Of a stretch of 64,000 nt of DNA, positions 27,043-36,454 are shown piece after piece. A program made the position numbers and the translations under genes. Below the pieces are notes generated by a model. The model was not told the DNA's origin. It did no database searches and saw only the letters and a program-made list of their open reading frames with translations. Position 1 is the first letter of the stretch, and every line of letters begins with the position of its first letter. The stretch lies in the NCBI GenBank assembly GCA_963780655.1, contig CAWACP010000003.1, positions 1,798,001-1,862,000 on the forward strand, given 5' to 3'. The DNA comes from CAWACP01 sp963780655. GTDB taxonomy: Bacteria; Acidobacteriota; Terriglobia; Bryobacterales; Bryobacteraceae.

Positions 27043-28644
27043 GTGCATACAATCATTTTGCCCCCCAAACGTCCCGGCGGGTCCAACGAGAGTTGGGCTA
27101 GCGTTCAGTCGGCTGTCGTCACCGGCGCGAACGGTTCCGGCAAAACCCGGTTTGGAGTCTGGATCGAGGAGAACAACCCGTCTCGACACGTCCATCGAAT
27201 CGCTGCGCAACGAGCCTTGCATCTGCCGGATCTGGCAAATCCGATGCCGTATGAACGTGCTACATCTCAGCTCTATTACGGTTCATACGAGCCGACCTGG
27301 AATGAAATGCAGCATCGACAGAACAAGTTGCAGAGGCGATGGGGAGGGCAACCGGTTCTGCAAATGCTGTCAGACTACGAACTTGTGGTCTCCACGTTAT
27401 TTGCTGATGAGACCAGACGGAATCGAGAATACACGACTGCCGCACGTACCAGCATTCCGGCTACAAAGCCTTCGGACTGTAGCTTAGATATCCTGCAAAG
27501 GATCTGGGCAGCCATATTTCCCCACAGGAAGTTGGTAATTGGGCAAGACCGAATTTCCGCCAGGATACCTGATGACGGCCGTGAGTACGCCGGCAGAATG
27601 ATGAGCGATGGAGAGCGGGTCGCTTTTTACCTGTTGGGGCAGGTGCTCTGTGCACCTCAGGGAGCCATCGTCGTTATTGACGAGCCGGAAATCCATCTTC
27701 ATCGGGCTGTTCAGTGTCCACTTTTTGACGAGGCGGAGAAAACTCGCCCGGACTGCACTTTTGTCTACGTTACTCATGACCTGGACTTCGCGGGCACCCG
27801 GAGTGGCGCCCGAAAGATTTGGACTAGGACCTATGATGGCGCTCACTGGGAGTGGGATGAAATAGAGCCGTCAACTCAACTTCCTGACGAGTTGGTTCTT
27901 CAAGTTCTCGGTAACCGCCGCCCTGTGCTCTTCGTCGAAGGAGACTCAAACAGCCTTGACATCGCGCTCTACCGCGCTTTGTATCCCGATAAGCTCATCT
28001 TTCCTATGGCCTCTTGTCAACAGGTCGTCGGTGCCCGGCGCGGAATGCAAGAGCTCGGTTCGTTGCACAACCTCACCATCGACGGCTTGGTGGACCGGGA
28101 CCATAGAGGCAACGACGAGATTGCCGCATTACGAGCTGGAGGCATCAAAGTTGCCGACGTAGCTGAAGTAGAGAACCTGTTCTGCATTCCTGCCGTCCTC
28201 CTTGCCGCAGCTAATCAACTGAATGTCCCCAACCCTGAGGACATGGTACAGACCGCGCGGGCTCGGGTACTTTCAGAACTTCGGAAAGCCGTTGACGCCC
28301 AAGTCGCCGCTCGCGCAATTGCCGAGATTCAGTTCAGGCTGAATGGATTCGGGCCAAAGGCCGGAAAGGCAGACACGTCCACGATACAGTCCGATCTGGC
28401 GAAACACGTGGCGGGTATCGAGATCGCTCGTATATTCAAGGACGCGGCGGATCTGTTTGCCTCCACAATCACAGCCGGCGATTACGATTCTGCGCTTCGC
28501 TTCTACAACTGCAAAGGAGTTGTTTCATTCGTCGCCGGTGTTCTGGGCGTAAACTCCAGGACGTACTGCAATATGGTCACTGGAATCGTCCGCTCATCTC
28601 AGGGTGCCTCCATTGCTGAAGAACTACGGTCACGAATCTCTTGA
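27043..28644 (+). CDS. AAA ATPase fused to TOPRIM/DUF4435-like domain, putative defence protein
   Basis: The protein has about 533 residues. The ATPase part has a Walker A, VVTGANGSGKTRF (G28-T35), and a Walker B, IVVIDEPEIHLHR (D213, E214), typical of SMC/OLD/ABC-like AAA_21 ATPases. From about residue 295 comes VLFVEGDSNSLDIALYRALYP, with Glu about 299, and then DGLVDRDHRGND, with D351-x-D353. These give the E...DxD layout of TOPRIM/DUF4435 nucleases. ATPase plus DUF4435 is the AriA/AriB combination of PARIS anti-phage systems, here in one chain. The start is GTG 27043; TTG 27058 is possible. GC content is clearly lower than in flanking genes. The stop overlaps the next gene as TGATG. Confidence 0.8.
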   Translation: MHTIILPPKRPGGSNESWASVQSAVVTGANGSGKTRFGVWIEENNPSRHVHRIAAQRALHLPDLANPMPYERATSQLYYGSYEPTWNEMQHRQNKLQRRWGGQPVLQMLSDYELVVSTLFADETRRNREYTTAARTSIPATKPSDCSLDILQRIWAAIFPHRKLVIGQDRISARIPDDGREYAGRMMSDGERVAFYLLGQVLCAPQGAIVVIDEPEIHLHRAVQCPLFDEAEKTRPDCTFVYVTHDLDFAGTRSGARKIWTRTYDGAHWEWDEIEPSTQLPDELVLQVLGNRRPVLFVEGDSNSLDIALYRALYPDKLIFPMASCQQVVGARRGMQELGSLHNLTIDGLVDRDHRGNDEIAALRAGGIKVADVAEVENLFCIPAVLLAAANQLNVPNPEDMVQTARARVLSELRKAVDAQVAARAIAEIQFRLNGFGPKAGKADTSTIQSDLAKHVAGIEIARIFKDAADLFASTITAGDYDSALRFYNCKGVVSFVAGVLGVNSRTYCNMVTGIVRSSQGASIAEELRSRIS

Positions 28645-29600
28645 TGAGCGGAGGGTCCCCGGCGGAGCAGGGCGCGGGCCGGATATCTGTGGAAGGGATG
28701 ATCAGCTACGTGCAGGCGCATCCGCCACTCGAACAGGGGGTCACGGTGAGGTTGCTCTCACCGTTAGGCGTTTATCCGACCGAGGGCTTTCGCCACCGTG
28801 AGGCCGCGATGGTCCTCTCACCGGATGTCTGCGCCATACTGACTGCATTCAGGAAGGTTCAACTTCCCGAAGATTACTACTCCGAAATCGAGTTCCTGTC
28901 CCCATTCGATGTCCGCCTTCTTGCGAGCGTGATCCTCTCGCGCGTCCCTGATTCCGGCTCCATTTGCCTCTATCCCACGCTGCTGGCAATGGAACGGCCA
29001 GACGCTGGCTTCGATCTATCTGAGGTGGGGGCGTTGGATGAGCTGATGAGTGAGTTTCGTGTTTTCATCCAAGGAGAACGCCAGTACCGAGAACTGCACA
29101 GTCCGCCGCTCATCGGAGGCCGTGCGTACTCGTTCAATGAGTATGCGAGTCTTCGGTATCGACATCAACGCGAGATTTTCGACGCCATAGATGTGTCAGA
29201 TCACCTAATGATTCGAGGCTTGGGCGCTCTCATACGGGCTTTCATGCTCTTTTCGTTTAGCGAATTCGCAGAGAGCGCAGGCATGTCATTGTGGGTCTCA
29301 ATGGAAGCAAGTTTTGAAATCGTCAGGGGGATTCTGCGGGCGCAGGGCATCGAGAGGCCCACCGCGGAGGATGCGGGGGACTTCGTTGACGATGTATTCG
29401 ACAATCAATTTGCTTCGGAAGGCTACCTCCCGGACTACTACGAAGACAGGATAAAGACGATTCACCCAGCCAGTCGATACGGCGTCTTCCCCGGAGCGGG
29501 TCTCGCACACGATGATGTGTGGGAACTGGGGATCGACCTCGTTCATCTATACGATTTCCTCGTAACAGGTCAGGTTCCAGACGAACTCAAAGGGCACTGA
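28644..29600 (+). CDS. HEPN-like protein coupled to the ATPase-TOPRIM gene
   Basis: The protein has 318 residues. The N-terminal half (to about 170) has no family I recognise. The C-terminal about 150 residues are alpha-helical and contain YYEDRIKTIHPASRYG followed by HDDVWELGIDLVHLYDFLVTG. R269-x4-H274 fits the R-x4-6-H catalytic signature of HEPN RNases, and the surrounding tyrosine/proline pattern resembles HEPN domains of Abi or toxin proteins. It overlaps the upstream stop by one base (TGATG), so the two are co-translated, and it shares the lower GC content. A role as RNase effector or partner of the ATPase is inferred, not shown. There is no transmembrane segment. Confidence 0.65.
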   Translation: MSGGSPAEQGAGRISVEGMISYVQAHPPLEQGVTVRLLSPLGVYPTEGFRHREAAMVLSPDVCAILTAFRKVQLPEDYYSEIEFLSPFDVRLLASVILSRVPDSGSICLYPTLLAMERPDAGFDLSEVGALDELMSEFRVFIQGERQYRELHSPPLIGGRAYSFNEYASLRYRHQREIFDAIDVSDHLMIRGLGALIRAFMLFSFSEFAESAGMSLWVSMEASFEIVRGILRAQGIERPTAEDAGDFVDDVFDNQFASEGYLPDYYEDRIKTIHPASRYGVFPGAGLAHDDVWELGIDLVHLYDFLVTGQVPDELKGH

Positions 29601-29751
29601 TGTCCCAGGTCCTCACACGGACTAGGTGGCGTTACTCCGAACGCTCTGGGCGGCGTGATCAAAACGCGCGAGAAGCGTAGCGTGATTAATCCCCCATAAG
29701 TCGGTGTCGCAAGCTCTGCACGCGTCCCCGCCCTGCTCCACGCCAGCCAAG

Positions 29752-31938
29752 TCATTGCATCGCCACCGTCACCCCCGCCTGGCTCTGCGAACTCCCCAGC
29801 GTGATCACCAGCGGCGCGTTTCCGGGCGGGACCCCCGGCGGGATTTGCGCGTTCACCTGCACCACGCCGTATACCAGACCAGGCGCGCGGCCCGCGTACT
29901 CGATTCGCGTAGCGGGGAGGCCGCCGATGGTCACGCTCACCGGGTAATTGGCCGGCGATTTTCCCGTCGCGATCTCTCCATCAAGAACCGCCGGATCGCC
30001 CACGCCCACGCCGGTCAGATAAATACTGATCCAGTCGCCCGCGTGGACCGGGTTATTCGCGTCCACCAGTTTTTCATTGACGTCGCGAATGGCGCCCCCG
30101 CCCGTGCCCGTCGGCGGAACCGTGAAGATGCCCAGCGCGCTGGACACCACTGGCATGATCACCGCCGGGGTCGTAGTGCCCATATACTGCAGTTGAATCT
30201 GCGTTACTGCCTGGCCGGCCACTTCCCACGGCACGATCGCGCTCACGTATCCCTGGGCTGTGTATACCAGCGGCGCCGGAATGCCGTCGAACAGCACGCG
30301 CGTCCCCGCGAGGAAGTTGTCGAAAAATCCGGGCGCCGTGAACTGCTCATGCGTGAGGGTGGAGGGGCCGAGTCCGTTGCCGAAGAGAGTGACGATCTCG
30401 CCAGGCGCCACCGCGCTTCCCTGGAAGCTGGCCGCGTTGACGATCCCGCCGGGCAGAATCGCAGGCGCGGTTTTGTTCAGCTTGAAGAACACTACGCCGT
30501 ATCCGGCGGTGGATGCCTGCAGGTTCGCAGCGAACGGGTAATTCTGCGGCCGGGGTCCGTTCAGCGGATCTGTGTTCGCGTCTATGGTGAACTCCGTCAC
30601 TGACGAAAACGATCCGAGCGACGACACGTCCACCTGAAAGGTGAGCGGATTGCCCGGCCCGTTGTCTACGTTCGCGTTGCCGTAAATCTCGTGGTCCACC
30701 AGCATGATGACCACCGAGCCATCGTCATTCTGAACGGCGAACGCATCCACGCCCAGCCCGGTAAGATCGGGGTTCTGCACCTGGAGTATGTTCGCGCCTG
30801 GCTGCGCTGGGAACAGATGACCCAGCCAGTAATCCACCCAATAGCTGAGCTGTTTCGCGCCGGTCCCGTAGTTCACTTCGCCGTACTGCTGGTCGGAATC
30901 GTAATCCCAGTGATGCAGACTCTGGACTCCGACTCGGGCCAGCCGCGCGAACACGAGTGGACGCCACGCCGCGAAGAACGCATCGGAGCCGCGCAGATCG
31001 AGCACGAATTTCTGTCCAGGATTGCACACGCTCATGCCGTTCGAGTCGGAGTAGTCGGCATTCACGTTGTCTTCGGTCACCCAGATGGGCGTGTTGGCCA
31101 GCTTAGGGTTCAACTGCAGGTCCTTCTGAATCTCCTCAATTTCGCTGGTGAACGTGACCACCGACCCGAAGACCTGACTGTCCGGCGTCGATTGATTGCA
31201 CGTGCCGTAAAAGTGCGTCGCCACCACGTCCACCTGCGCGGTAACGTTCTGCACGAACGCCGGCAGGAATGCCTGGGCCTGGCCGTTGTAGTCGGATAGC
31301 TCCACCGCGACGAATTTGATGTTCGAGTCGGCAGCCTGCATGGCCGGCACGGTTAAGTTGTAGAGATCCGTGTAGGCCTGGGGCGTCATGCCGTTGCCGT
31401 TCGGCTCGTTGTAAATCCCCCACCAGGTGATGTGATACGGCGATGAAGACTGGTAATGGGTCCCGCCCGCATCGAACCCGCCCGTGTTGAAATAGCGCAC
31501 CAGGTTGGCGGAGTAAGCGGCGAAGGCAGGAAAGTCCGAAGTCTGCACGCTGCCGTTCTGCTGCGTGATGAACGGCGGCGGCACGATCTCGTACAGCGGG
31601 CTGTGATCCGCCAGCGCGAGGATGGGCTGGTTCACCGCGTTGTTCTCAGTGAAGTCCCACGAATTCGGACCGGTCTGCGGATTGGCGCCGGTGATGGACT
31701 GCAGGTTAATGTGCCAGGGCGCGAGTTGCCACAGGTCAGCTTCGCGCTGCTGCGGGCTCATCTGGAAGAACTGATAATCCCAATCGGCCGGCTGGAACGA
31801 CGTGGACATGAACATGTGCAGCCGTCCGTTGATGCCCGCGGTGGCGTCAGTCTGATTCGAAACGGTGATCTGAATCGAAGAAGCAGTTGCCAGGGCACAT
31901 GAGACAACAAACCCCAGCCCTGATCGCAGGTGGTGCAT
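29752..31938 (-). CDS. Clan-A glycoside hydrolase-like protein with Solibacter-type C-terminal domain
   Basis: This 728-residue secreted protein has a signal peptide, LGFVVSCALATASS. The first about 410 residues look like a (beta/alpha)8 glycosidase: WWGIYNEPNG supplies the candidate acid/base Glu (about 178), THFYG is an active-site strand, and IWVTEDN supplies the candidate nucleophile Glu (about 289). A beta-sandwich follows. From about 495 comes the repeating-fold domain (GGIVNAASFQGSAVAPGEIVTLFG with GLGP; YVSAIVPWEVAG; GVVQVNAQIPPGVPPGNAPL), known as TIGR03437 and largely confined to Solibacter-like Acidobacteriota. The glycan substrate is unknown; GH39/GH44-like activity is possible. 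Confidence 0.8.
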   Translation of the reverse strand: MHHLRSGLGFVVSCALATASSIQITVSNQTDATAGINGRLHMFMSTSFQPADWDYQFFQMSPQQREADLWQLAPWHINLQSITGANPQTGPNSWDFTENNAVNQPILALADHSPLYEIVPPPFITQQNGSVQTSDFPAFAAYSANLVRYFNTGGFDAGGTHYQSSSPYHITWWGIYNEPNGNGMTPQAYTDLYNLTVPAMQAADSNIKFVAVELSDYNGQAQAFLPAFVQNVTAQVDVVATHFYGTCNQSTPDSQVFGSVVTFTSEIEEIQKDLQLNPKLANTPIWVTEDNVNADYSDSNGMSVCNPGQKFVLDLRGSDAFFAAWRPLVFARLARVGVQSLHHWDYDSDQQYGEVNYGTGAKQLSYWVDYWLGHLFPAQPGANILQVQNPDLTGLGVDAFAVQNDDGSVVIMLVDHEIYGNANVDNGPGNPLTFQVDVSSLGSFSSVTEFTIDANTDPLNGPRPQNYPFAANLQASTAGYGVVFFKLNKTAPAILPGGIVNAASFQGSAVAPGEIVTLFGNGLGPSTLTHEQFTAPGFFDNFLAGTRVLFDGIPAPLVYTAQGYVSAIVPWEVAGQAVTQIQLQYMGTTTPAVIMPVVSSALGIFTVPPTGTGGGAIRDVNEKLVDANNPVHAGDWISIYLTGVGVGDPAVLDGEIATGKSPANYPVSVTIGGLPATRIEYAGRAPGLVYGVVQVNAQIPPGVPPGNAPLVITLGSSQSQAGVTVAMQ

Positions 31939-31975
31939 TTACGACCTCTGAATATGGCGGACGCGAGAGACTATG

Positions 31976-32983
31976 TTACGCCACGGCGCCGGCGGGAGCG
32001 GCGCCGCTTTTGCCGGCAGCCTTTACGGGCTTTGGACGGCTTGCCTGGTCCTCGGGTTTCTGCTCGTTCTCGAGCGCTACCGGCTGCGACTGCCAGGCCT
32101 TCCACAGATTCCTGGTCTCGCGCGTGAACTCCCGCGGCTTGACGGCGTAGATGCGTTCGCCCAGCGAAACGGCGCTGTCGCGCAGCTCCTTCTGGCGGCG
32201 ATCGATGCCGTCGAGCACCTTGCCGATCTGCTTCGCGTCTCCGGCGGCGTCTCCCCACGCAACAAGCTGGTCGCGCAGCACCACCAGGTTGTGATCATCG
32301 CCCAGCCAGGTCTCCAGGTCCTTCAGGCTCTTTTCGTATGCCGGCAGAACATCGGTCCAGGCATCTTCGAGGAGGCGGATGTGATACCAGTGGTCCTTCA
32401 CGCGTTTACGCCACTCATGGTAGTTGGCCGGCTCCGGATCTTCGCGCGCAGTATCGAGTGCTTTGCGCCCGCGCCGAAACGTCTTCCCGAGGCCCGGGGC
32501 GATGGCGGTGAACCCGTCCCGGCGCAGCGGCCATTTGTTCACGCGCTTCGCAGCCTGCTTCAGTGCGTCGCCCATCTTCTTCAGCGACTCGCCCTTCAGC
32601 GCGCCGCTGGTGGCCTGCTGCTTCGCTTTGAGCAGACGCGCGTGGATGCCATCGAGCATGGCCGCGTCCAGATCGGCGCCCAGATGCGGCCGCAGACCGT
32701 CGAAGGTCTCCACCATCACGGCGGTGTCGCGGAGAGCCGAGAGCTTCCCCGCCAGATTGCGCAGGCGGCGGTTCTCGTCCGCGGCAACCGGACCCAGCTC
32801 GCCGGACATGAGCCGCAGAACGGCCCGCACTTTCTTTACGCTCTTGCGGGCTTCGTGAACTGCCTCGTCGCGATTACGGCCGTTGGCCTTCCCGAGCAAC
32901 CCGGAAGCGCTCTCCAGTTCGTCCCTGACCACACGGCGGATGCCCTCGGGGACCGCCTCCCCACGCTTCAGATGATATGCCAC
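31976..32983 (-). CDS. CHAD-domain protein
   Basis: The protein has 335 residues. The N-terminal half has VHEARKSVKKVRAVLRL and RNLAGKLSALRDTAVM, and the second half has YHEWRKRVKDHWYHIRLLED and WLGDDHNLVVLRDQL. These paired H-x-x-R-K-x-x-K-K-x-R helices are the CHAD signature, a histidine- and lysine-rich bundle that binds inorganic polyphosphate. A Lys/Ala/Pro-rich tail ends the protein. The phosphate-uptake operon starts about 110 bp upstream of its start codon on the same strand, which fits a polyphosphate link, although a repeat pair separates them. Confidence 0.9.
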   Translation of the reverse strand: MAYHLKRGEAVPEGIRRVVRDELESASGLLGKANGRNRDEAVHEARKSVKKVRAVLRLMSGELGPVAADENRRLRNLAGKLSALRDTAVMVETFDGLRPHLGADLDAAMLDGIHARLLKAKQQATSGALKGESLKKMGDALKQAAKRVNKWPLRRDGFTAIAPGLGKTFRRGRKALDTAREDPEPANYHEWRKRVKDHWYHIRLLEDAWTDVLPAYEKSLKDLETWLGDDHNLVVLRDQLVAWGDAAGDAKQIGKVLDGIDRRQKELRDSAVSLGERIYAVKPREFTRETRNLWKAWQSQPVALENEQKPEDQASRPKPVKAAGKSGAAPAGAVA

Positions 32984-33037
32984 GGCGCTGCCTCTTCATC
33001 ACTATAGGGCAAACGGGGGGAAGATTCAGATGCCGGC

Positions 33038-33091
33038 CAATAGCCTGCTCTACTGTTCTCTGTCGGAAGTAGAGCAGGCTTTCAGCCTGCA
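33038..33091. repeat. Repeat family A pair, inverted orientation
   Basis: This has the same composite unit as 7363-7424, turned round, with spacer CTGTTCTCTGTCGGAAG between two palindrome arms. The left arm is degraded (CCAATAGCCTGCTCTAC). It lies between the phoU stop and the CHAD gene and may terminate the pst transcript. Confidence 0.85.
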
Positions 33092-33097
33092 CGGACG

Positions 33098-33760
33098 CTA
33101 TTGCACTTCGGCGGCGCGGTGCCGGATATCCACGCCCTGCACCAGGTACACCACGTCTTCGGCGATGTTGGTGGCATGATCGGCGATGCGCTCGAGGTCT
33201 CGCGCCACGAACATCAGGTCCACGGCCGACTGCACGGTGGTGGGATCCTTCTGCATGAAGCTCACCAGCTCGCGATAGATGGAATCACGCAGCGCATCCA
33301 CCTCATCGTCGGCAACCAGAACCAGCTTCGCCATGTCGGCGTCGCCGCTCACGAAGGCGCCCAGACTCCGGAGCAGCATCTGCTCCACGGCGTTCGCCAT
33401 TTTGGGAATGTCGATGAGCGGCTTGATCGGCGGTACCGAGATCAGCGACAGCGCTCGCTCGGTAATGTTCACCGCCAGATCGCCCATTCGCTCGAGATCG
33501 GTATTAATCTTGAGCGCGGCGGTGAGGAAACGCAGATCGCGGGCCACGGGCTGATGCAGCGCCAGCAGCCGCGTGCCCATGTTATCGATCTCCATCTCGA
33601 GCTGATTGATCCGCTCCTCGTCCTGAAATACCTGCTCGGCGACGGATTTGTCGCGGTCCGCCAGAGCGCGTACGCTCTTGCGAATGACCGATTCCACCAG
33701 GCCGCCCATCTGCAGGAGGCGTTGATGAAGATCCTCGAGTTCCAGCGCAAAATGGCGCAA
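33098..33760 (-). CDS. phoU: PhoU, phosphate-signalling regulator
   Basis: This 220-residue protein has two three-helix PhoU repeats, with metal-binding motifs ERINQLEMEIDNMGTR-like and DLERMGDLAVNITE in the first and DDEVDALRDSIYRE and DLERIADHATNIAEDV in the second (E/D-x3-D-x3-N). It relays the state of the Pst transporter to the PhoR kinase and limits phosphate uptake. It is the last gene of the operon. The apparent start is a TTG at 33760 behind a purine-rich GGGAGGGGG tract. Confidence 0.95.
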   Translation of the reverse strand: MRHFALELEDLHQRLLQMGGLVESVIRKSVRALADRDKSVAEQVFQDEERINQLEMEIDNMGTRLLALHQPVARDLRFLTAALKINTDLERMGDLAVNITERALSLISVPPIKPLIDIPKMANAVEQMLLRSLGAFVSGDADMAKLVLVADDEVDALRDSIYRELVSFMQKDPTTVQSAVDLMFVARDLERIADHATNIAEDVVYLVQGVDIRHRAAEVQ

Positions 33761-33789
33761 TAGCCTTTACCCCCTCCCGGCAGATTGAA

Positions 33790-34620
33790 TCAACCGAAAC
33801 GTCCCGTAATGTAATCTTCGGTTTCTTTTTTTGCGGGCGTTTTGAAGATCTTGTCAGTGGCGTTGAACTCCACCAGACGGCCCAGGAGAAAGAAGCCGGT
33901 TAAGTCGGCCACGCGGGCCGCCTGCTGCATGTTGTGCGTGACGATGATCATGGTGCACTGGTCGCGAATGCTCAGCAGCAGCTCTTCGATCTTGCCGGTG
34001 GCAATAGGATCAAGCGCCGAGCAGGGCTCGTCGAGCAGCAGCACTTCCGGATCCACCGCCAGAGCCCGCGCGATGCACAGCCTCTGCTGCTGGCCGCCGG
34101 AAAGCGCGTAGGCCGATTTCTGCAGTTTGTCCTTTACTTCTTCCCAGAGGGCGGCGCGCCGCAGGCTTCGCTCCACCACGTCGGCAACCTCGCTGCGCCG
34201 GGCGAGGCCGTTAATGCGCGGACCGTAGGCGATGTTGTCGAAGATCGATTTCGGAAACGGGTTGGGACGCTGGAACACCATACCCACCCGCCGGCGCAGA
34301 GCGGTAACGTCCAGCGCCATAATATTGCCGCCATCGAGAACCACTTCGCCCATCATGCGCGCGCCGCGAATGGTGTCGTTGATGCGGTTGAGCGTTCGCA
34401 GGAAGGTGGATTTGCCGCAGCCCGACGGACCGATCAGGGCCGTGATGCGGTTCGGAGGGAACTCCAGCGAGATCTTATGGAGCGCCTGGAAGCTGCCATA
34501 GAAAAAATCCACGTTTGAGGCCCGCAGCTTGGGTTCCGCCGGCTTTGCAGTCGGCTGCGAAATGTTGGCAGCCGCCGATTCCTTCTTCAAGCCTTCTCCG
34601 GGTGAAGCGCCCATGATCAT
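33790..34620 (-). CDS. pstB: PstB, phosphate ABC transporter ATPase
   Basis: This 276-residue ATPase energises phosphate uptake. Motifs in order are NVDFFYGSFQALHKISLEF, Walker A GPSGCGKST, Q-loop MVFQRPNPFPKSIFDNIAYG (PstB-specific), signature ALSGGQQQRLCIARALA, Walker B VLLLDEPCSALDP and the switch VTHNMQQAARVAD. An N-terminal extension of about 30 residues precedes the domain. ATG 34620 is 4 bases after the pstA stop. The chain ends DYITGRFG, the usual PstB end. Confidence 0.96.
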   Translation of the reverse strand: MIMGASPGEGLKKESAAANISQPTAKPAEPKLRASNVDFFYGSFQALHKISLEFPPNRITALIGPSGCGKSTFLRTLNRINDTIRGARMMGEVVLDGGNIMALDVTALRRRVGMVFQRPNPFPKSIFDNIAYGPRINGLARRSEVADVVERSLRRAALWEEVKDKLQKSAYALSGGQQQRLCIARALAVDPEVLLLDEPCSALDPIATGKIEELLLSIRDQCTMIIVTHNMQQAARVADLTGFFLLGRLVEFNATDKIFKTPAKKETEDYITGRFG

Positions 34621-34624
34621 GTAA

Positions 34625-35470
34625 TTACCCTCGCTGTGCAGCGGCTCCTCTGGCCAGAACCATTCGGGCCGCGATGTTTGCAACCAGGACGACGGCCAGC
34701 AGCACCAGACCAGCCGCCCACGCCTGCCGGTGCCAGTCGTCGTATGGCGACATTGCACGATAGTAGATCATCATGGGGAGCGCCGCTGTCGGTTCGTTAA
34801 AGCCGGACGACCAGTACTGATTGTTCAGGGCCGTAAACAGGAGTGGCGCGGCCTCCCCCGCAATCCTCGCTACTCCCAGTATGATACCGGTCAGGATTCC
34901 GGCGCGAGCTGCCGGGACCACCACCGTCGCCACAGTCCGCCACTTGCTGGCGCCGAGCGCCAGAGCCCCTTCACGAAGCGCAGTCGGAATCTGCGACAGA
35001 AACTGCTCCGTACTGCGCAGCGTGATGGGAATCACCATCAGGCTGAGCGCGAATCCGCCGGCCCAGGCTGAAAAGTGCTTCATCGGCACTACCAGCAATC
35101 CCCACGCAAAGATGCCGATCACGATCGACGGAACGCCGTTCAGCAGGTCCGCGGTAAACCGAACAATGTTGCCGATGGTCTTTCCGCCGAACTCCCCGAG
35201 GAATACGCCCGCCATGAACCCGACCGGCACGCCAAGAATAGTTCCCAGAAAGACGACCTTCCCGCTTCCGACAATAGCGTTGGCCATGCCGCCGCCCGTT
35301 TCGCCGGCCGAAAGCGGAAGCTTCGTGAAGAAGTTCCAGTCAAGCGACTTGCTGCCGTTCCAGACGAGGCAACCGAGGATGAAGAACAAAGCCGAAACCG
35401 AGAGGGCCGCGCACACCGCGGTCAGGGTGAGCATTACCGCATTCAAGCCTCTGCGCCAGATTCTCAGCAT
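34625..35470 (-). CDS. pstA: PstA, phosphate ABC transporter permease
   Basis: This 281-residue inner-membrane permease has six predicted helices. Family marks include ETGGGMANAIVGS, GVFLGEFG, LLNGVPSIVIGIFAWGLLVVP and the EAA loop LREGALALGASKWRTVATVVVPAARAGILTGIILG, which contacts PstB. A strong GGGGAGG ribosome site overlaps the pstC stop; ATG 35470 is 2 bases after that stop. It pairs with PstC to form the channel. Confidence 0.95.
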   Translation of the reverse strand: MLRIWRRGLNAVMLTLTAVCAALSVSALFFILGCLVWNGSKSLDWNFFTKLPLSAGETGGGMANAIVGSGKVVFLGTILGVPVGFMAGVFLGEFGGKTIGNIVRFTADLLNGVPSIVIGIFAWGLLVVPMKHFSAWAGGFALSLMVIPITLRSTEQFLSQIPTALREGALALGASKWRTVATVVVPAARAGILTGIILGVARIAGEAAPLLFTALNNQYWSSGFNEPTAALPMMIYYRAMSPYDDWHRQAWAAGLVLLAVVLVANIAARMVLARGAAAQRG

Positions 35471-35472
35471 GT

Positions 35473-36438
35473 CTACCTCCCCGTCCCCGGCTTCGCAGTC
35501 AACATCAGGAGAAGCTGTCCCAGACCGTTCAGGACGATGGTGATGAGGAAGAGCACCAGGCCAAGCTCCACCAGCGCGGCCAGATGCAGATCGCTCGTCG
35601 CTTCAGTGAACTCATTGGCAATTGCTGCTGCAATCGAGTAGCCGGGCGCGAGCAGCGAGGCGCTTTCCGTGGCCGTATTGCCCACTACCATCGTCACCGC
35701 CATGGTCTCGCCCAGCGCGCGCGCCAGGCTCAGAAACACCGAACCTACAATCCCGAGCTTCGCGAAAGGCAATACCGCGTCCCACGTGGATTCCCAGCGC
35801 GTGGCTCCGAGCGCCAGCGCGGCCTCCCTCTGCTCCACCGGCACCTGCAGGATGGCCTCGCGGGAAATCGAAATGATGTAGGGAAGAATCATGATGGCCA
35901 GCACCACGCCGGCGGTGAGAATGCCGACGCCGTATGCGGGACCCTTGAACAACGGAAGCCAGCCGAGCGTACGGATCAGGAATGGCTCAATATAAACGCG
36001 CATCAGAGGAACCAGCGCGAAGAACGCCAGCACTCCATAAACGACGCTGGGTACGGCCGCCAGCAGCTCCACCAGAAATGTCAGCGCGTTGGAGCTCTTC
36101 GGCGGCGCCAGCTCGGAAAGGAAGATCGCGGCTCCTACGCCCAGCGGAACGGCCATGATGAGCGCCAGCACGGAAGTCACGAGAGTCCCATAAACAAACG
36201 ACCGCGCGCCGAACTGGCCGCTTACCGGATCCCACTTGGTGTCCCAGAGAAAACTGAATCCGAATTTATGCAGCGCGAGCCCGGACTGAAGCCACAGCGT
36301 GCGCACGATAAGGGCCGTCACCACCAGAACGAGCACAGCGAAAAAGAATGTGACCAGATACGCGATCCGGTCGCCGCTGAGCAGCCGAGTTTGAAAGGCC
36401 CGTGCCCCGGACGGCACGGGCTGAGTGACAGTAGCCAT
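35473..36438 (-). CDS. pstC: PstC, phosphate ABC transporter permease
   Basis: This 321-residue permease has six predicted helices. Segments such as VSGQFGARSFVYGTLVTS, LLAAVPSVVYGVLAFF and the EAA loop ALALGATRWESTWDAVLPFAKLGIVGSVFLSLARALGETMA identify PstC. It forms the phosphate channel with PstA and receives phosphate from PstS. It starts 16 bp after the pstS stop. Confidence 0.95.
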   Translation of the reverse strand: MATVTQPVPSGARAFQTRLLSGDRIAYLVTFFFAVLVLVVTALIVRTLWLQSGLALHKFGFSFLWDTKWDPVSGQFGARSFVYGTLVTSVLALIMAVPLGVGAAIFLSELAPPKSSNALTFLVELLAAVPSVVYGVLAFFALVPLMRVYIEPFLIRTLGWLPLFKGPAYGVGILTAGVVLAIMILPYIISISREAILQVPVEQREAALALGATRWESTWDAVLPFAKLGIVGSVFLSLARALGETMAVTMVVGNTATESASLLAPGYSIAAAIANEFTEATSDLHLAALVELGLVLFLITIVLNGLGQLLLMLTAKPGTGR

Positions 36439-36454
36439 TTACGCCGACCGTTTC

